Made by a program: the position numbers and the translations under genes. DNA of 64,000 nt from Dacryopinax spathularia (Eukaryota; Basidiomycota; Dacrymycetes; Dacrymycetales; Dacrymycetaceae): assembly GCA_037974965.1 (NCBI GenBank), contig JBBPFI010000011.1:310001-374000 (forward strand). The letters run 5' to 3'. Shown here in pieces: positions 1 through 12,712 of this stretch (positions within the stretch are counted from its first letter, which is position 1; the number at the start of each line of letters is the position of its first letter). The notes below the pieces were generated by a model. That model was given only the letters and a program-made list of their open reading frames with translations. It did no database searches and was not told the DNA's origin.

Positions 1-904
1 CGTCGTGTTGTGGGCATCCGAGCTCCTGTGGGCATCCGAGCACATTCCGCGCGAAACGTGGGCATCGGAGTCGTTCGCTCCCCAACGTTGCGGTCGGCAG
101 AACGGCTCCGCCACCGACGGGGGCATGACGTTCTCTTGGCGCGTCCCTGCCCTGAGCTAGGCGCCACATCGTTCTTCCCCAATCAGCGACGAGCGATGGG
201 AGGACCCTTGAACCCCAACCCGGGCTGCGAGCGCGGAGGCAGAATTTGGGCAGGGAAACGGTTGGGGAGGGCGAGGCGGGCTCTTGCGGGTTAACGTGAG
301 AGGATTTGCGCAAGCACAGACGTGGCTGAGCGGTGTCCTGTGCCCGGTAGACAAAGACCGAGGATCAAGAAGACGCTGAGGGGCAGAGAAACGTAGATGG
401 GGCTGCGGGATGCGGTGGGAGATGGCGCGCAGGGGCAACATTTTTCAGGTTGGGGACGCGGCCAGTCAGAATGCGAATCGTAAGCTCGTGATCAGTCTTC
501 AGATTGTTTATTGGTTCACTTCAGATGGTAGGTAAGTCATCGATAGCGAATAGAGAACAGAACGCAGACTGCAGGTCGAGCTAAGATTATTATCGAGACT
601 TTAGTTGACGTGAGCTAGAATCGAAGTGCGGGGAAAAGGAATGAGCGCGCGTCGGGAGGGGAAGACGAAAGACGCGCCCCAACGGGTTTTGATGCGGTAC
701 AGACGTTCAAAGCTTGGGCCACCGTCTCCACCCCTACGGCGGCTGTCTGCCCGGCTCAGCCGTGGACTTTCTAATTCCGGCAAAAGCGCGCTCCTTCAGT
801 AACCGCTGATCTTGCATCGGCCCCACCCGAATTCGCTAACACAATCGTCGCGCTGCGGGATGCGTGATGCCGTTGGCCACTTTTGCCCCATCCCCAGCAG
901 ATTC
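1..904. other. Intergenic, no gene seen
   Basis: No convincing coding region. The first 75 bases hold three near copies of the string gtgggcatccgag / gtgggcatcggag. The open frames here are short, occur on both strands and show no recognisable motif. Confidence 0.5.
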
Positions 905-1039
905 CCTGCCCGTTATATACCCAACCCGCTGCACTCCTTCCTCCCTCGTCTCGGACCACTCCCATCACCTCCCCCCTCTCTCTTCGTCCCTCCCGTCCTC
1001 CTATCTTTTTTCCTCTCTGTCCCGTGCTAGATAGCGGTC
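905..1039 (+). promoter_or_regulatory. Core promoter of the desaturase gene
   Basis: A TATATA string at about 914-919 lies roughly 120 bases upstream of the desaturase ATG at 1040. It is followed by a strongly pyrimidine-rich tract (about 930-1025). Such CT-rich stretches before the start codon are common at highly expressed fungal genes; the transcription start itself is not visible. Confidence 0.5.
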
Positions 1040-2730
1040 ATGTCCACCACGTCCGCGTCCGCCCGCCAAGAGATGGGGCAGCAAAAGCCCAGGCAGCGCA
1101 CCCCACCCCCTTCGCAGCTCTCGCCGCCGCTCACCCCAAAGCAGTCGCCGCGGAGTGATCCTCCTAGCCTGCCGACGCGTGAGGTGCCTGCGATCCCTTC
1201 GCTGCCCACCCCGCCCATCGACACCATCCCGTCGGATATCAACATCCCGGACAACTATGTCGAGCACACCCTGGCAACCACCAAGGCGCTGCCTCCCATC
1301 GGCTGGCACAACTGGTGGAAGGAGATCAACTATATCTCCACCACCATCCTGACGGTCACCCCGGCGCTCGCTATCTACGGCATGTTCACCACCCCTCTGC
1401 GGTGGCAGACTGCATTGTTTGCCGTCTTCTGGTACTACGTTACTGGTTTGGGTATCACGGCTGGTGAGTACTCTTGACCAAAATATATGCTCATATATCT
1501 GACTGAAATGCGATAAGGCTATCACCGTCTTTGGGCTCATCGGGCATACAACGCCTCCCCAGTCCTGGAGTACGCGTTGGCTATCGCCGGTGCCGGTGCC
1601 GCACAAGGCTCCATCCGCTGGTGGTCCCGCGGTCATCGTGCCCACCACCGATATACCGACACCGACCTTGACCCGTACAACGCTCACAAGGGCCTGTGGT
1701 GGTCGCACATTGGCTGGATGCTGGTCAAGCCCCGCCGCAAGCCCGGTGTCGCCGACGTCAGCGATCTCAGCAGGAACAAGATCGTCAGGTTCCAGCACAA
1801 GTACTACCTGTACCTGTTCATCCTCATGGCCTTCGTTGTCCCTTCGGTCATTCCGGGCATGATGTGGGGTGACTACAGGGGCGGCCTGTTCTACGCCGGT
1901 GCTATGCGGTTGACCTTTGTGCATCACGTGAGTCTCCTTCTCATTACTGGAAAGTATCATTTTTGCTGACCAGCAATTTCCAGTCCACCTTCTGCGTCAA
2001 CTCGCTTGCTCACTGGCTTGGTGAGACCCCCTTCGACGACAAGCACACCCCTCGTGACCACTTCTTCACCGCTTTGGTCACCATCGGTGAGGGCTACCAC
2101 AACTTCCACCACCAGTTCCCGATGGACTTCCGTAACGCCATCAAGTGGTACCAGTATGACCCGACCAAGTGGTTCATCTCGGTGTGCTACTTCCTTGGTC
2201 TGGCTACACACCTGAAGACCTTCCCCGATGGCGAAATCAAGAAGGGCCAGCTTACGATGGAGCTGAAGAAGCTGGAGCGCAAGTCGCAGAGCATCACCTG
2301 GCCGAAGAGCTCGAACGATCTCCCCGTCATCTCTTGGGAATCGTTCCAGGAGCAGTCGCTTACCCGGCCGCTTGTGCTCGTTTCCGGCTTCATCCACGAT
2401 GTTTCCTCATTCCTCGATGAGCATCCTGGTGGTCGTCACCTGATTGCCAAGATGATCGGCAAGGACGCTACAACGGCATTCTTCGGCGGTGTTTACGATC
2501 ACTCGAACGCCGCCCACAACCTGCTCGCCATGATGCGCGTCGGTGTTCTGCAGCACGGTCTCGAGCTGGAGTCTGAGAAGGCCATCCCGCCATCTCAGCG
2601 TCTCCAGATTGTCCGCGCTGTTCAGATTGCCGATCTCGTCAAGTCTGCGGAGCACGACGGTGCCGAGCACGTGTCGTACCCGAACCCAGCCGGTAACCTT
2701 TACGGTACTGAGGGCATCACCACCCAGTGA
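1040..2730 (+). CDS. OLE1: Delta-9 stearoyl-CoA desaturase with cytochrome b5 domain
   Basis: Acyl-CoA delta-9 desaturase of the endoplasmic reticulum, which introduces the first double bond into palmitoyl- and stearoyl-CoA. Three exons (1040-1463, 1518-1927, 1984-2730) give 526 residues, the usual length for fungal Ole1. The three histidine boxes of the di-iron site are visible: HRLWAH at about 144-149, HRAHH at about 181-185 and HNFHH at about 317-321. Hydrophobic membrane segments surround them. The C-terminal third is a cytochrome b5 domain with the haem motif HPGG at about 425-428, so the enzyme carries its own electron donor. The N-terminal 60 residues are Pro/Ser-rich and poorly conserved in the family. 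Introns follow GT-AG with GTGAGT donors. The first ATG after the pyrimidine tract was taken as start. Confidence 0.97.
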
Positions 2731-5700
2731 GCGCTGAGCGCTGGCGCTCGCCGCGCTCACAGCACACTGGACGACACGACGGCATATAAGGCACGCTCTG
2801 CTACGGACTGAAATAGACCTTTCCATTGGGTTTCGGCTTCCTAGATGCGACCGACTGCGTTACCTTTCGTCTAATGGTTTGCTCGTGTTGTTGGCTTGGT
2901 GTTGCGGAAGATTAGGAGAATCAGGCGGGAAGACCCGCAAGTCACCCATGCTGCGGGGAGAGGATGTGTCTTGCTGCCTGGCAGGAGGTGAGGCTCCCAG
3001 GCGATGAAGGATGTTGTTAGAGGCGTGAAGTACCACTCCCTCTACCTGTACTATTCTATGCGAGTCACTCAATGAAATGACATTCACGCCTCCGAATCCA
3101 TTTTGTGGATGGTTCCAACGGGTAGGACGTACAGACAATTCCAGTTGATAAGAGACGCTGCTGCTTAGATGCCGTCTTGACGTTACTGCCTCCACCTCTG
3201 CATTCGTGGGCGCTTGTCGCAACTTCTGCTATCCATATCTGGTCGAGAAGTCACACTGCTGCCGCCTCCCACGTAAGCTCTAGACTTCAGCACTACCCAC
3301 TATCAGAAGCGTCTGCTTCGCTGGCAAGACGATGCTGCGCAAGGACGACAAAAGGGTCGTGGACAAGAAAGGGTTACGGAGAAAGGGTTGTTAACAAGTT
3401 AGGGGTTCAGAAATGGGGTTGGTACAAATCCGGTAGGAAAGGGCGGGGCGTTGCAACAGGTGACAGATGAATACTTAGTGTCGTCTGATAGGCATCTGCA
3501 AATGCAGAACAATAGGTCCAGCGAGAAGGAGAACGAACATCTGCGCAGTTGGCTAGCATGGAATGGTAAGCCTGCTGCTCGACGGCACTAGTGTTGCTCC
3601 GATTCGGAACCCGGTCGCTGCACGAAAGGACTGCGGTCGTCCCCTGTTGTAGAGGCAGGGATGCAACAGGTGTAGGAGGAAGAATGTGGAGTCTTTGGGT
3701 AAGAGGGTCGTAGCTACAGTAGGGGTTCGGTAGTAGGGCGAGAGTGCACTAGGTCAGTCTGCAAGCTGCGCAGCTGGTTGGTCATAATGGTAATCAAACT
3801 GCGCTGTCAAAGTGGCAGGGAGTCAGCCTGATGTGTACTGGACCAGCGCGGCTTCATGATGCGGCGTGGCGGATCTCATAATCCAGACGGCCCCGGACAC
3901 CGTACGATGAATTGATGACGCTCTCCACTCTGCTGGGTAGAGTCATTCTAGCGGCGCGAACCGCTCCGCAGGCTGTCAGCGCCATTACGCGTCGCAGTGG
4001 CGGGCACTCGCGACGCTGTCGTCGGGCGATAGCAGCCATGGGAATCGGAAATGCAAGGAGGACGACGGTGGTCATTCATGATCCGCCACGGGTGGAAGGT
4101 TAGGAAGCCGAATATGGCATCCCTCTGCCGACCTGGCATCGTTGACATTTTTGCATAAGTCGATACGGTCACGCAGGGCGGCCTGACGATCGGGACTGCT
4201 GCAAAACTGGTGGGGAGGGCCAGCTTCCCAGGCGAAGAGACGGCACGATATTGCCACTTTCGTCAGACGGATCAGCCCCGGCCTGGATTGCAATACATCC
4301 GGAGGTAGTAGAGTAGGAGGGAAGCCAGCCTGATCGATGATCAATTTGCTAGGTGGCCAGAAGCTATGGATGCGAAACGTCGTTTTTCGCCTAACGAGTG
4401 GAAGCCCTGCTTCTGTGCTTCTGCGTCTTCTGGAGACCGGCCATCGATGGCGATATACATCAGAGGGCGGGGTATGCAGCATCAGGGTCAAAGTTCAAGA
4501 CGCCGAATTGTGGCGCTTCGTCGTCTCACGGCCCAACGGTCAGCAGTGACGACGACGACAAACGTGTTCCCATCCCGGCAGGCCGAGACAGCGACGCCCG
4601 TTTCTATGGTTGACGGGAAACGTAAGGCAGCGCGTGGTGCGTCAAAGAAACCGCAGCGGAGGCGCAGTAGAGGCGCGTCTTGTAGCCAACCGCGCTTGTG
4701 ACGGCACCCTCTGTTGTCGTGTGGCGCTCGTTCGGGCTTCTTTGATAGTAGCCACGCGAATATTGAGGTTTCCATACACCAGGTGCTGTTGCGTTATCCT
4801 GCGACCACTCTCAGGCGCCGGATACCTGTTGTTCCGTAACTGCTACAGAAGTCCCTGTCGGAATACGAGCTTGTCCAGATCGTGCTTGGCCGCCCCAACC
4901 TGCCCAGAGAATGGGCAGCGACAGGCATCGGTCCCTGAAAGTGGAGCTTCCCCCATGTTGGTATCATGCTCTAGGAAGCCCTGCGCACCAGGCCAGTTGT
5001 TGACCGCCCAGACCGAGACCGCAGACGAATGGCAGGGTTCGCGCATGCTCTTTTGACAGTCGTGCCGAAGAACGGGAGAAGACCGGACTGTATAGGCGCT
5101 CGCGGAGTAGAATCTCCGGTCTTAGTGCAATTCAGGCAAGGTTAGGCGCTCAGAGCAGTATCGGGCCCATGGTGTCCTCGGTATCATCCGGCATGTTTCC
5201 AACCTTCAGATATATTCGGAGAAAAGCTGGAACCGGAAAAGAGCTGTTGCTTCTTTTACGGATGATTGTATGGTTTCCAGTAACGATCGCAACTGATTGT
5301 ATGTGAAGGACGGGCAGGGTTGAGACATATTCGATAGGGTTGCCGACAAGGAAGATCTGGCCCATGTCTAACTGGGGGAGGCGCATAGCTAAGTAACTGG
5401 TGGAGAAGAGACGAAAAGGGAATGAAATGAAAGGGAAGAGAGGGAAGAAGACCCAAATCCGGCGGCCGATCTCCGCAATCTTCGGGAAGAACCCTGAGTA
5501 CGCGCGAGAGGGAAGCGCTTCGCCGCCCCACCACTTTGGCGAAGACGCATCCGTTTTTGGCCCGCAGGCGAGCAAGCGACGCGGAGGTTAAGGTTCTGCA
5601 AAAAGCAGCCAACCGCGGGGAAGTGTATTGTCTGTTGTTGCTTCTTCCATCACCTGCCATGTTTGTCAGCTATCCCGCGATAGGCGGAACAACTTCAGAA

Positions 5701-6845
5701 GCGGGATGGCCTCCTCTCACCTCTCTTACACCATCACCCCATCTACCGGCGGCACGCGCTCAACGGCTTGCCATGACCGAGGGCACTCGCCAGAACGTTA
5801 TGTCACAACGGATCTGCCCGGCATGACGACTTGTTGCAGCATTCTTTCGGCCTGAATGGGTGGGCGCGCGCTGGTTCGACCGCCAAGCGGAGAAGACCGC
5901 ACCTCCGGACTTCAGAGACAACCATGTCACAAGTCGCCATGACGACCATATTTGTCAGTCCGTTTATTTATGCGTTCGGCATGGTAATCGCCTTCTTTGG
6001 TAGTCATTGATACGGTTGCAGTAGACAGTTGAAGGGGTTGGCCACTGGAGGCTTGGACAAGGCACTCTCCGCCCTGAGTCACGAGTAGAATATCGGACAG
6101 CCCCTCTGATGGAGTCGCAATGCTTCTGTCTTGCTCCCTGAACGGAACCAGTCTACCCGATGAGCAGAAGCAGCTCAGCCAAATGGGGTCTCGCCCCAAA
6201 TTGGATTCTTGTTCAGCGGTACCTGAGATCTACGGGGACGATATGTCAAACTGGGCCGCATGGCAGAAATTATGGCGACCAGCAGCTCTCGGCAAAAATG
6301 CATTGTAGGCATTTAAGCGTAACTTTGGGTCCGCTTACTACCCTTGAACGGACTCGGGCACCGCCATCCATCATTGACCACCACACACCTGCTTTTCTGT
6401 ACATAGGCCGTTCCTCTGACTGGTGCACGCGCGGCCCTGGGCAAGTCGAGATCTTGGAACCACCGCCGTTACCATCCGCAACGTACAATTTAGGACTCTC
6501 AACTATCAGGTGATACGAAGACAAGGCACCACGCAACCGGTGCAAGGAAGGAAGACTCCCTCCCCTGGCACATGCCACGCAACTGCCTCTCTGACCCCGT
6601 GTTGAAGCCTCCTGTATCTGACTCTTCGCGGGTCTGCGCAGTTATGCGGCTCTGCGTCACGCAGCCTACAAAGGTGAGCAAATCCTTCTCCCGTCAAAAG
6701 TTTCCCTCCCCCAAGAACCCCTCGATAACATAGTACCCCTCCCTTAGTATCTTTACGACATACCATCCCGACACACTCCCTACTTCCGGCTGTACTCTTC
6801 AACTTCTTGTATCACTATCAAACTGTCTCCCTCCCCCCGACGTTC
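2731..6845. other. Intergenic stretch without recognised gene
   Basis: About 4.1 kb between the desaturase and the first WOPR gene. Open frames up to 148 codons occur on both strands but none has a recognisable domain, a coherent splice pattern or hydrophobic/low-complexity structure suggesting a real protein. The first part is the desaturase 3' UTR. A gene of unfamiliar type cannot be excluded. Confidence 0.4.
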
Positions 6846-7924
6846 ATGTACACTACGCGGAGGTGGCTCCGTGACGTCGAAGCCAACGAAGTCTTCGCAC
6901 AAGACGTCGTCCCCACCCATCCCAACATTTATCTTACGACGGAATACGATATCCTGGTTATCTTCGAAGCCGTCAGACAGGGCCGGCTGCCACTCATCCA
7001 TCGGCATCTGAATGAGCGGGAAAGCCTCAGCCTAGTTCGACCCAACGCGGCATTCGTCTTCGAGGAACAGGGTCACATCAAACGATGGACCGATGGGCGC
7101 GCATGGTCCGGAACCCATCGATTTGGCAGAGTGTTCATGTACTTCGAGCTGGACGGAGTTACGATGTATGAGTCGAGAAAGAATGGGGGACCACGGGCCA
7201 GAGGGTAAGATGCCGTGATTCCGCGTCACGCTTCCCGAAGACTGACGGCAATCTGCTTAGCCAAGCCGACGAGAAGGTCGGTCGCAGCCGTAATCGCGGG
7301 CTTCCTCCTAAAGTCGGTGGTCTTCACAAGTTCTCGTACTCAGCACTCGCCTTCGATCCCGAGCATCCTAATTACCCACGCAGACGGTACCATATCACCT
7401 GGTATAAATCGCCAACAGATGGCCCAGGAAACGCCTTCACCGTCCGGACCGATCCATTGCTGCGAACCATCAACTTGCCGCCGAACGTATGGGTCGGAAC
7501 GGACGAGACACCGTTACCATCGGCTCAAAGCATGGTTCCCTTCGGTGATCGTACCCCGCACGCATCCATCGCTGGGCCCAGTCGTCCGCATCGTCACCCC
7601 GCGGCCACTCTCGCTGCTCGTGGACCAACAGCGCCATCGGCCTTCCGTCAACCCCCTCCCTCGACACGCGTCTCACCTATTTACGCCTCAACGACGCATC
7701 CCACGCTCCCTTCACCTTCCAACAGTCCTACCACTACGCTACCGCCATCTATCGCATTTCCGACCGACTCGGTCTTTCCTTCTGCCTCCCCTCTCAAGGG
7801 GCCCACAGCACTCCCCTCATTTGAAGAAGTTCTCGGTCGAACTGGAGCTCCAAGCACATCAACGACGCGTCCAAACACGGGGCAAAGTCGTCCCAGTTCG
7901 GGTCATAGCCAGCAAACACGCTGA
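6846..7924 (+). CDS. WOPR-domain (Gti1/Pac2 family) regulator, copy A
   Basis: Predicted DNA-binding transcription regulator of the fungus-specific Gti1/Pac2/Wor1 family. Two exons (6846-7204 and 7261-7924) encode 340 residues. The first WOPR half shows the hallmark run FVFEEQ then IKRWTDGRAW at about residues 70-85, and the second half follows the intron (KFSYSA, then YHITWY). The C-terminal half is Pro/Ser/Thr-rich and ends with a short motif LPSFEEVLGRT that also occurs, as LPSFPEFLART, in the neighbouring copy B. The ATG at 6846 was chosen because upstream in-frame codons lack an ATG. Family members control morphological switching and conidiation in ascomycetes and Candida; the role here is inferred only at the level of transcription control. 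Confidence 0.86.
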
Positions 7925-9390
7925 AGAAAACCAAGCTCACGCAACTCGTCAACGAACCCGTATGACAAACACGAAACGAAGCAGGGCCGCTGTTGTCGCG
8001 CCCTCCATTCTCTATCAGCACCAGTATCAGTAATCTCGATGTTTGCATTCCATATTCGCGTCGCGGCCTTGTCGTAGGTCTCTATATCCTCGCACAGATG
8101 CCCGTTCGACAGATAATATCCCATTCATGCACAAACGCTTGCTATCCCATAGCGTACGAATATCTAATCCTGTAAGCCCGACTTGCGTATGTTACTCGAT
8201 TAATCATAATTGCCCTTCTCCCCCTCAGGCTCCGGTGTCTGATCTGGCTTTCATTCACGCACAAAAATATGTTCGGCAAGAGGAGAGAGGCAGTACGAAG
8301 GAACATGGGCGCGACAGTAGGATGCAAGCGGTGTACAAGTGAGCACACGCAAATCTTTCTCAACGACCAGCACGATTGACCTAGTTCATTCTGAGACTGG
8401 ATGCGGAAGACCTTGACTGCTTTGGACGCCTTTCTCCCATCACTGGCCTGGAACGAGGGGCAGTGACACGCAAAGCAAACTGCGAGCAGGGAGCTCCTGA
8501 GGTCGTTGAGTTAGCTGTAACTCGGACGGAGCGGGGCTGCCGCCACCAAAAGTGGGACTCGCCTCACGGCCCCAGTAGCGATCGTGCTGCGAGGCTAACG
8601 CTGGCTTCACCTATCGACAGAATCCCTCTACGCCCTCCCATCCTTACGACCTACCGCCATAGACGAGTCAACAGGTTTTGAGATCTGTTTGGCTGCCATT
8701 GCACGGAGGCCCGGAGTGATGACAGAGCGCCAACGTTTCCCAGGCGGCCTGCAAAGGCAAGGATGAGCAATTAGGAGCTCTTGGCCACCAGCGAGCACTG
8801 GCACTGCTGGGGCGCAGCTTCGATGCCCCCCCCCGCACTTGGCGAAGGAGCGGGCCCGGGGCGAGGAGCTGCACGGCAGGACCCATTTCTCATCTGACGC
8901 GGCCAGCAGCCGGTCCTGAGTAGTCAATGGGGTCGAAACACTGGTACCTTGCGGGATCCACAATGATGCCCAAAATCCTCGTGCACGCCATGCTAACCGC
9001 GGCGATAGGGGGAGGCGAAGTAGAGATACCTCCGGCAACGAGGTGGGATGACGATTCGACTCAGGGACCAGCGTTGGACTAACATTAGATCTTGCATTTG
9101 TCATCTACAATACGTACAACGAAGTAAGACAATTAGGTTCAAGCAGATTATTGAGGATATTGACAAGAAAAGGTATTAATCGAGGGTTATCGAGGGTTGC
9201 GAGAGTCATGTGAACGATACAGTCGGATAGCATGATAGAATGCCGGTCTTGTTTAGGGCATTACGGTACGGGTGATGATTATATCGAAGGTTTCTGTAAC
9301 AGTGTGAGCTCCACATTCATGGACAAAACATGGGTTGCGTACGCATAGCGGCCCAAGAAGGAAGGCCAAGATTAGCAAGGGTTTAGATGA
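7925..9390. other. Intergenic region between convergent WOPR genes
   Basis: No gene supported. A 158-codon open frame on the minus strand (8628-9104) has no recognisable motif and looks spurious. The region must hold the 3' ends of both convergent WOPR genes. Confidence 0.4.
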
Positions 9391-10338
9391 TTATTCGTCA
9401 AGCTCCCGCGTGCGGGCGAGAAATTCAGGAAACGACGGTAAGCGTGCATGATCGTAGACAATCCGACGGCCTGGGCTAGCCAAAGCGCTGAAGGGAGGTA
9501 GTTGGACGCGCGCCCGGGGCGAAGGAGTCATATCATCGCTCGAGTCCGACTGTGATAACGACGGACGGTGTCCGCCGAACGCTCGAGGCGGAACTGACAT
9601 TGGACGGTTGATAGAAGGGCCAACTGCCTGGAAGGGCGGAGCTTGCGAGCGCAGGAGGCCAGACTCGGGAATACGGACGATGTTGCTGGTCTGGCGCGGG
9701 AGTGGCAGCGCGCCTTCCCAGAAGTAGAGATGGTGAGGGACATTGATCTTCCGAAGGAAGTCATGTCGAGAGACAGGCATCAGGTTGTGTCCCCTCGGCG
9801 TGAAGAGCTCCGGCTGGAGATACCACACCATCTCCCAAACGACCCGCTCCTGGGGCTTGCGAGGGTCGGGGACCACCTGGACGGTGTAAGTCCATTTTTG
9901 CAAGCCGCCTTCCTTGCGTTCAAGGTCCGGTCGAATATAGCCGCGCTCTCCCCTGACGAAGATCAGCGAATGTTGACCGCGCCACCCGGAATAGAAGTAC
10001 CTGTTTAAGCCCGCGCGATAGTTGTTCTCTGGAATTTGTCGTCGACATGCCTCCTCGTAGCAAAGGAATGGACCGGTTTGTTGGTTAGGCATCCAGCGCT
10101 TACCATCAGTCCACCTAGCGAAATCCTGTCGCCGCTGGAAGATAAAGACGGATCCGTGGACGAACAGCTGCAGTCGGACTTTCCAGTCCTCGATACGAGT
10201 CGTGACCATTGGAAAATGATTCGGGTAGAGTCGAGCCGCCTCGAACAAACGCAATGCGTCCATTTCCGTGGAAATCAGAAGGCCCGTAGCCGTCGGAACC
10301 GAGACGGGGACCGGCCTGTTCGCAGTAGGCATCGACAT
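9391..10338 (-). CDS. WOPR-domain (Gti1/Pac2 family) regulator, copy B
   Basis: Intronless gene of 315 residues on the minus strand, convergent with copy A. The WOPR signature appears as FIFQRRQDFARWTDGKRW in the N-terminal third, preceded by the helix ALRLFEAARL typical of the family start. The second WOPR half contains KWTYTV and then a W-rich strand. The C-terminus is Ser/Pro-rich and ends with LPSFPEFLARTRELDE, matching the tail of copy A. The two are diverged duplicates: the domain core is preserved but most linker positions differ, and copy B lacks the intron of copy A. The likely role is sequence-specific transcription control in the nucleus, inferred from the family. Confidence 0.86.
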   Translation of the reverse strand: MSMPTANRPVPVSVPTATGLLISTEMDALRLFEAARLYPNHFPMVTTRIEDWKVRLQLFVHGSVFIFQRRQDFARWTDGKRWMPNQQTGPFLCYEEACRRQIPENNYRAGLNRYFYSGWRGQHSLIFVRGERGYIRPDLERKEGGLQKWTYTVQVVPDPRKPQERVVWEMVWYLQPELFTPRGHNLMPVSRHDFLRKINVPHHLYFWEGALPLPRQTSNIVRIPESGLLRSQAPPFQAVGPSINRPMSVPPRAFGGHRPSLSQSDSSDDMTPSPRARVQLPPFSALASPGRRIVYDHARLPSFPEFLARTRELDE

Positions 10339-12712
10339 GTTGAAAGGTCGTCAAGTATGCAAGTGAGCAAGTACAGCAAGATAAAGTAGAGAAGAGCAAG
10401 GCGACGTCGACAGAGACTTAAAAAGGGCAGATGAAGAGAAGAAAAAAGTGGGGAGAGCCTGCCCCACCCGTTGTGGTCGATGGTCAAATGCGGAAAGGCC
10501 ACGATGGCAAAGTCATCGGCCGCACACAAACTCACGCTTCGCACTCCCAGGACCCCGCATGCGCAGATCGGGAGAGCGTGAATAAGGCGACGCGGGCTGC
10601 ATCAGACGAGGCCGGTAGCCAGATCCTGAGAAGAAGAACCACGGTAGCCCAGTCCGTCCCCAGATTTTAGAAGATTTCGGAGCCCGTGAACCTGGGTCCA
10701 CAAAATGTGCGGGACCGAGTAGCCCCGTGTGCGGGCCGGCACGTACAGGCTCGATCTTGATGAAGGCGACCATCCCTTTTAAGGCCGTGAATGTCGAAAG
10801 CCTCGTTGCTCGAGAAGTCCAGGCTCGATCTCCAATATTCCCGCAAGCGAACAAGAGTTATATTGCCAAAGTCAATATGCTGAGAGGCGTGGACATCTGT
10901 CAAAATAGCTCAGGTAGGCCCGATGAGGCTGAAACGCAAACTGCAGATCCGGCCAATCAAGGGGTAGATCGAAAACTATCGGCACGTGCCGTAGTGAGAG
11001 CAAGCTTACGGGACTAATTCTGGTCAAAAGCTTGACTGTTTGTGTATGCCTCTTAGGGACTTCGGCACCGGCAGGAGAGCCGAACCTGCTTTGGAAGCCC
11101 ATTTTTTGCGGGTTTCGAGCCCTGATGATGAGCTCACTGCGGTAAATTGCATCGACGATGAACTCGCCATGTCACACGCAGTGCTTCTCCCGTTGCCTAG
11201 TGACGAATTGGCTTCGTGCCTTCTAGCCTTCTGACCTTCTGTCACATACTCCAACGGCCGCGCGTCATCAGCGTCACCTCTGCAACCATTCATTTCCGCT
11301 AGTCAGCAGCTCGAGGCAGATAATTCGTATGATAATTTTCGTCGCCAAGTTGCGAGCTAGTCAAATCGGAGCGAGATAGCGAGTAAGGAGGTCTCTTGGC
11401 CGCACGAAATGCCTACAGCTTTAGACGGTGTGAAGGGCGGGGTGACGTAAGGCTTTGGTGGTCAACTTTGGATTGCACCCGCATTTCACAGCATACACCG
11501 CCACGGCGTTTCCGGAAGCGCCGGAAGTCAAGAACGCAGACTGCCCCTTATCCTGGTATCCCCGTCAATGACTATCGTTGTTCTTGCATCAGATCTAATC
11601 CATTGAAGGAGCAAGTCTTTCACATCGAAGACGTCGTCGAAGAAACATTTCAAGAAAAACATTTCAAGACAAGACAGCCTATCTCTTCCTTGGCATTTAT
11701 TCTTATCTCGCGAGGATTCAAATGCGCTAGTTGATGCCCCTTCTCTCTCAGTTGATGCGGCTAGCTCACCCTTCTCTAACGCATCTTGTTCGTCGAACAC
11801 ATTCTTCCGTATTCCTACAAAGAACACCTCAATGGCCGATCCTCCCTTCCGCCAGGGCTAGGCCTATGAGATCGGCGGTAAGAAGGGTATTATCGCTGGA
11901 AACCCATCCTGTTCCTGTAGCTGTGCACAACCCGAGCAGCTGGTACGCTAGGGCCCAGTCTCCCTCGGCACGGTCGTACCCACCTAAAACGATGTCCATC
12001 TCTTGAGGTTTGTGAGGCTCCTCGATTGATGAAACCAAAAGAAGTAAAATAACTTTGCGAGCTATGCTCCGGCCATATCTGCGAGGTGCTTTGGATCGAG
12101 TTGCGAGGCAGTAGCTGGCTCATTACGTCCTTTCCGGCGAAGTGCACTCCAGCTCGATCAACGTTGTCGGCAGAGAGCGAAGTACAGGCCAATGTATCGG
12201 TAAAGCGTTGTTGAGTCAGCATCCGCAGTCGCACGCAAGGGGAGATGTCCAATTCCGGATGCTATGGGCATAGCTTCTCGCATCCTGATCATTGAGAGCA
12301 GTCTTTCGCCGATTGCAAGTCTTGACGTCCAGTGATAGGTTTGACGTTTCACTCGGGATAGGCAAGCGCGAGAAGGAAGAAGTCGGAGAAGGTGTGTCCG
12401 AGCCGCGAATGAATAGGGAATCATGGTTATAATAACCAGAATAACGTTTCTTGAGTATATACTAAGCGAAGCCGCTGAGAGCCGTCAACTCAATCGATCA
12501 ATGCTGATAGGTGCTGAAGCTGGTCATATATGTCACTCGGAAAATAGACCGTTACCATACCAAACAACTGGTCATGGTGGGAGTCAAGCCACAGCGGTGG
12601 TTTGTCCAAGGCTGGACGCGAGGACCCTGTTTATTGTTGGCATCATCACCACCCTACCCCATTCGGCCGACTGCACACCGTCAGCATACCTCACTGCAGT
12701 CTCGAGCCCCGC
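10339..12712. other. Intergenic stretch without recognised gene
   Basis: About 2.4 kb between copy B of the WOPR pair and the ribosome recycling factor. Open frames of 90-130 codons overlap on both strands, none with recognisable motifs. It contains the upstream region of the minus-strand WOPR gene (from 10339) and of the plus-strand recycling factor. Confidence 0.4.

Noticed and set aside
1001-1960. 319-codon minus-strand open frame
   Set aside because: Antisense shadow of the desaturase gene caused by its GC-rich third positions.
8628-9104. 158-codon minus-strand open frame
   Set aside because: No motif, no coherent codon pattern and no splice extension; lies between the 3' ends of two genes.
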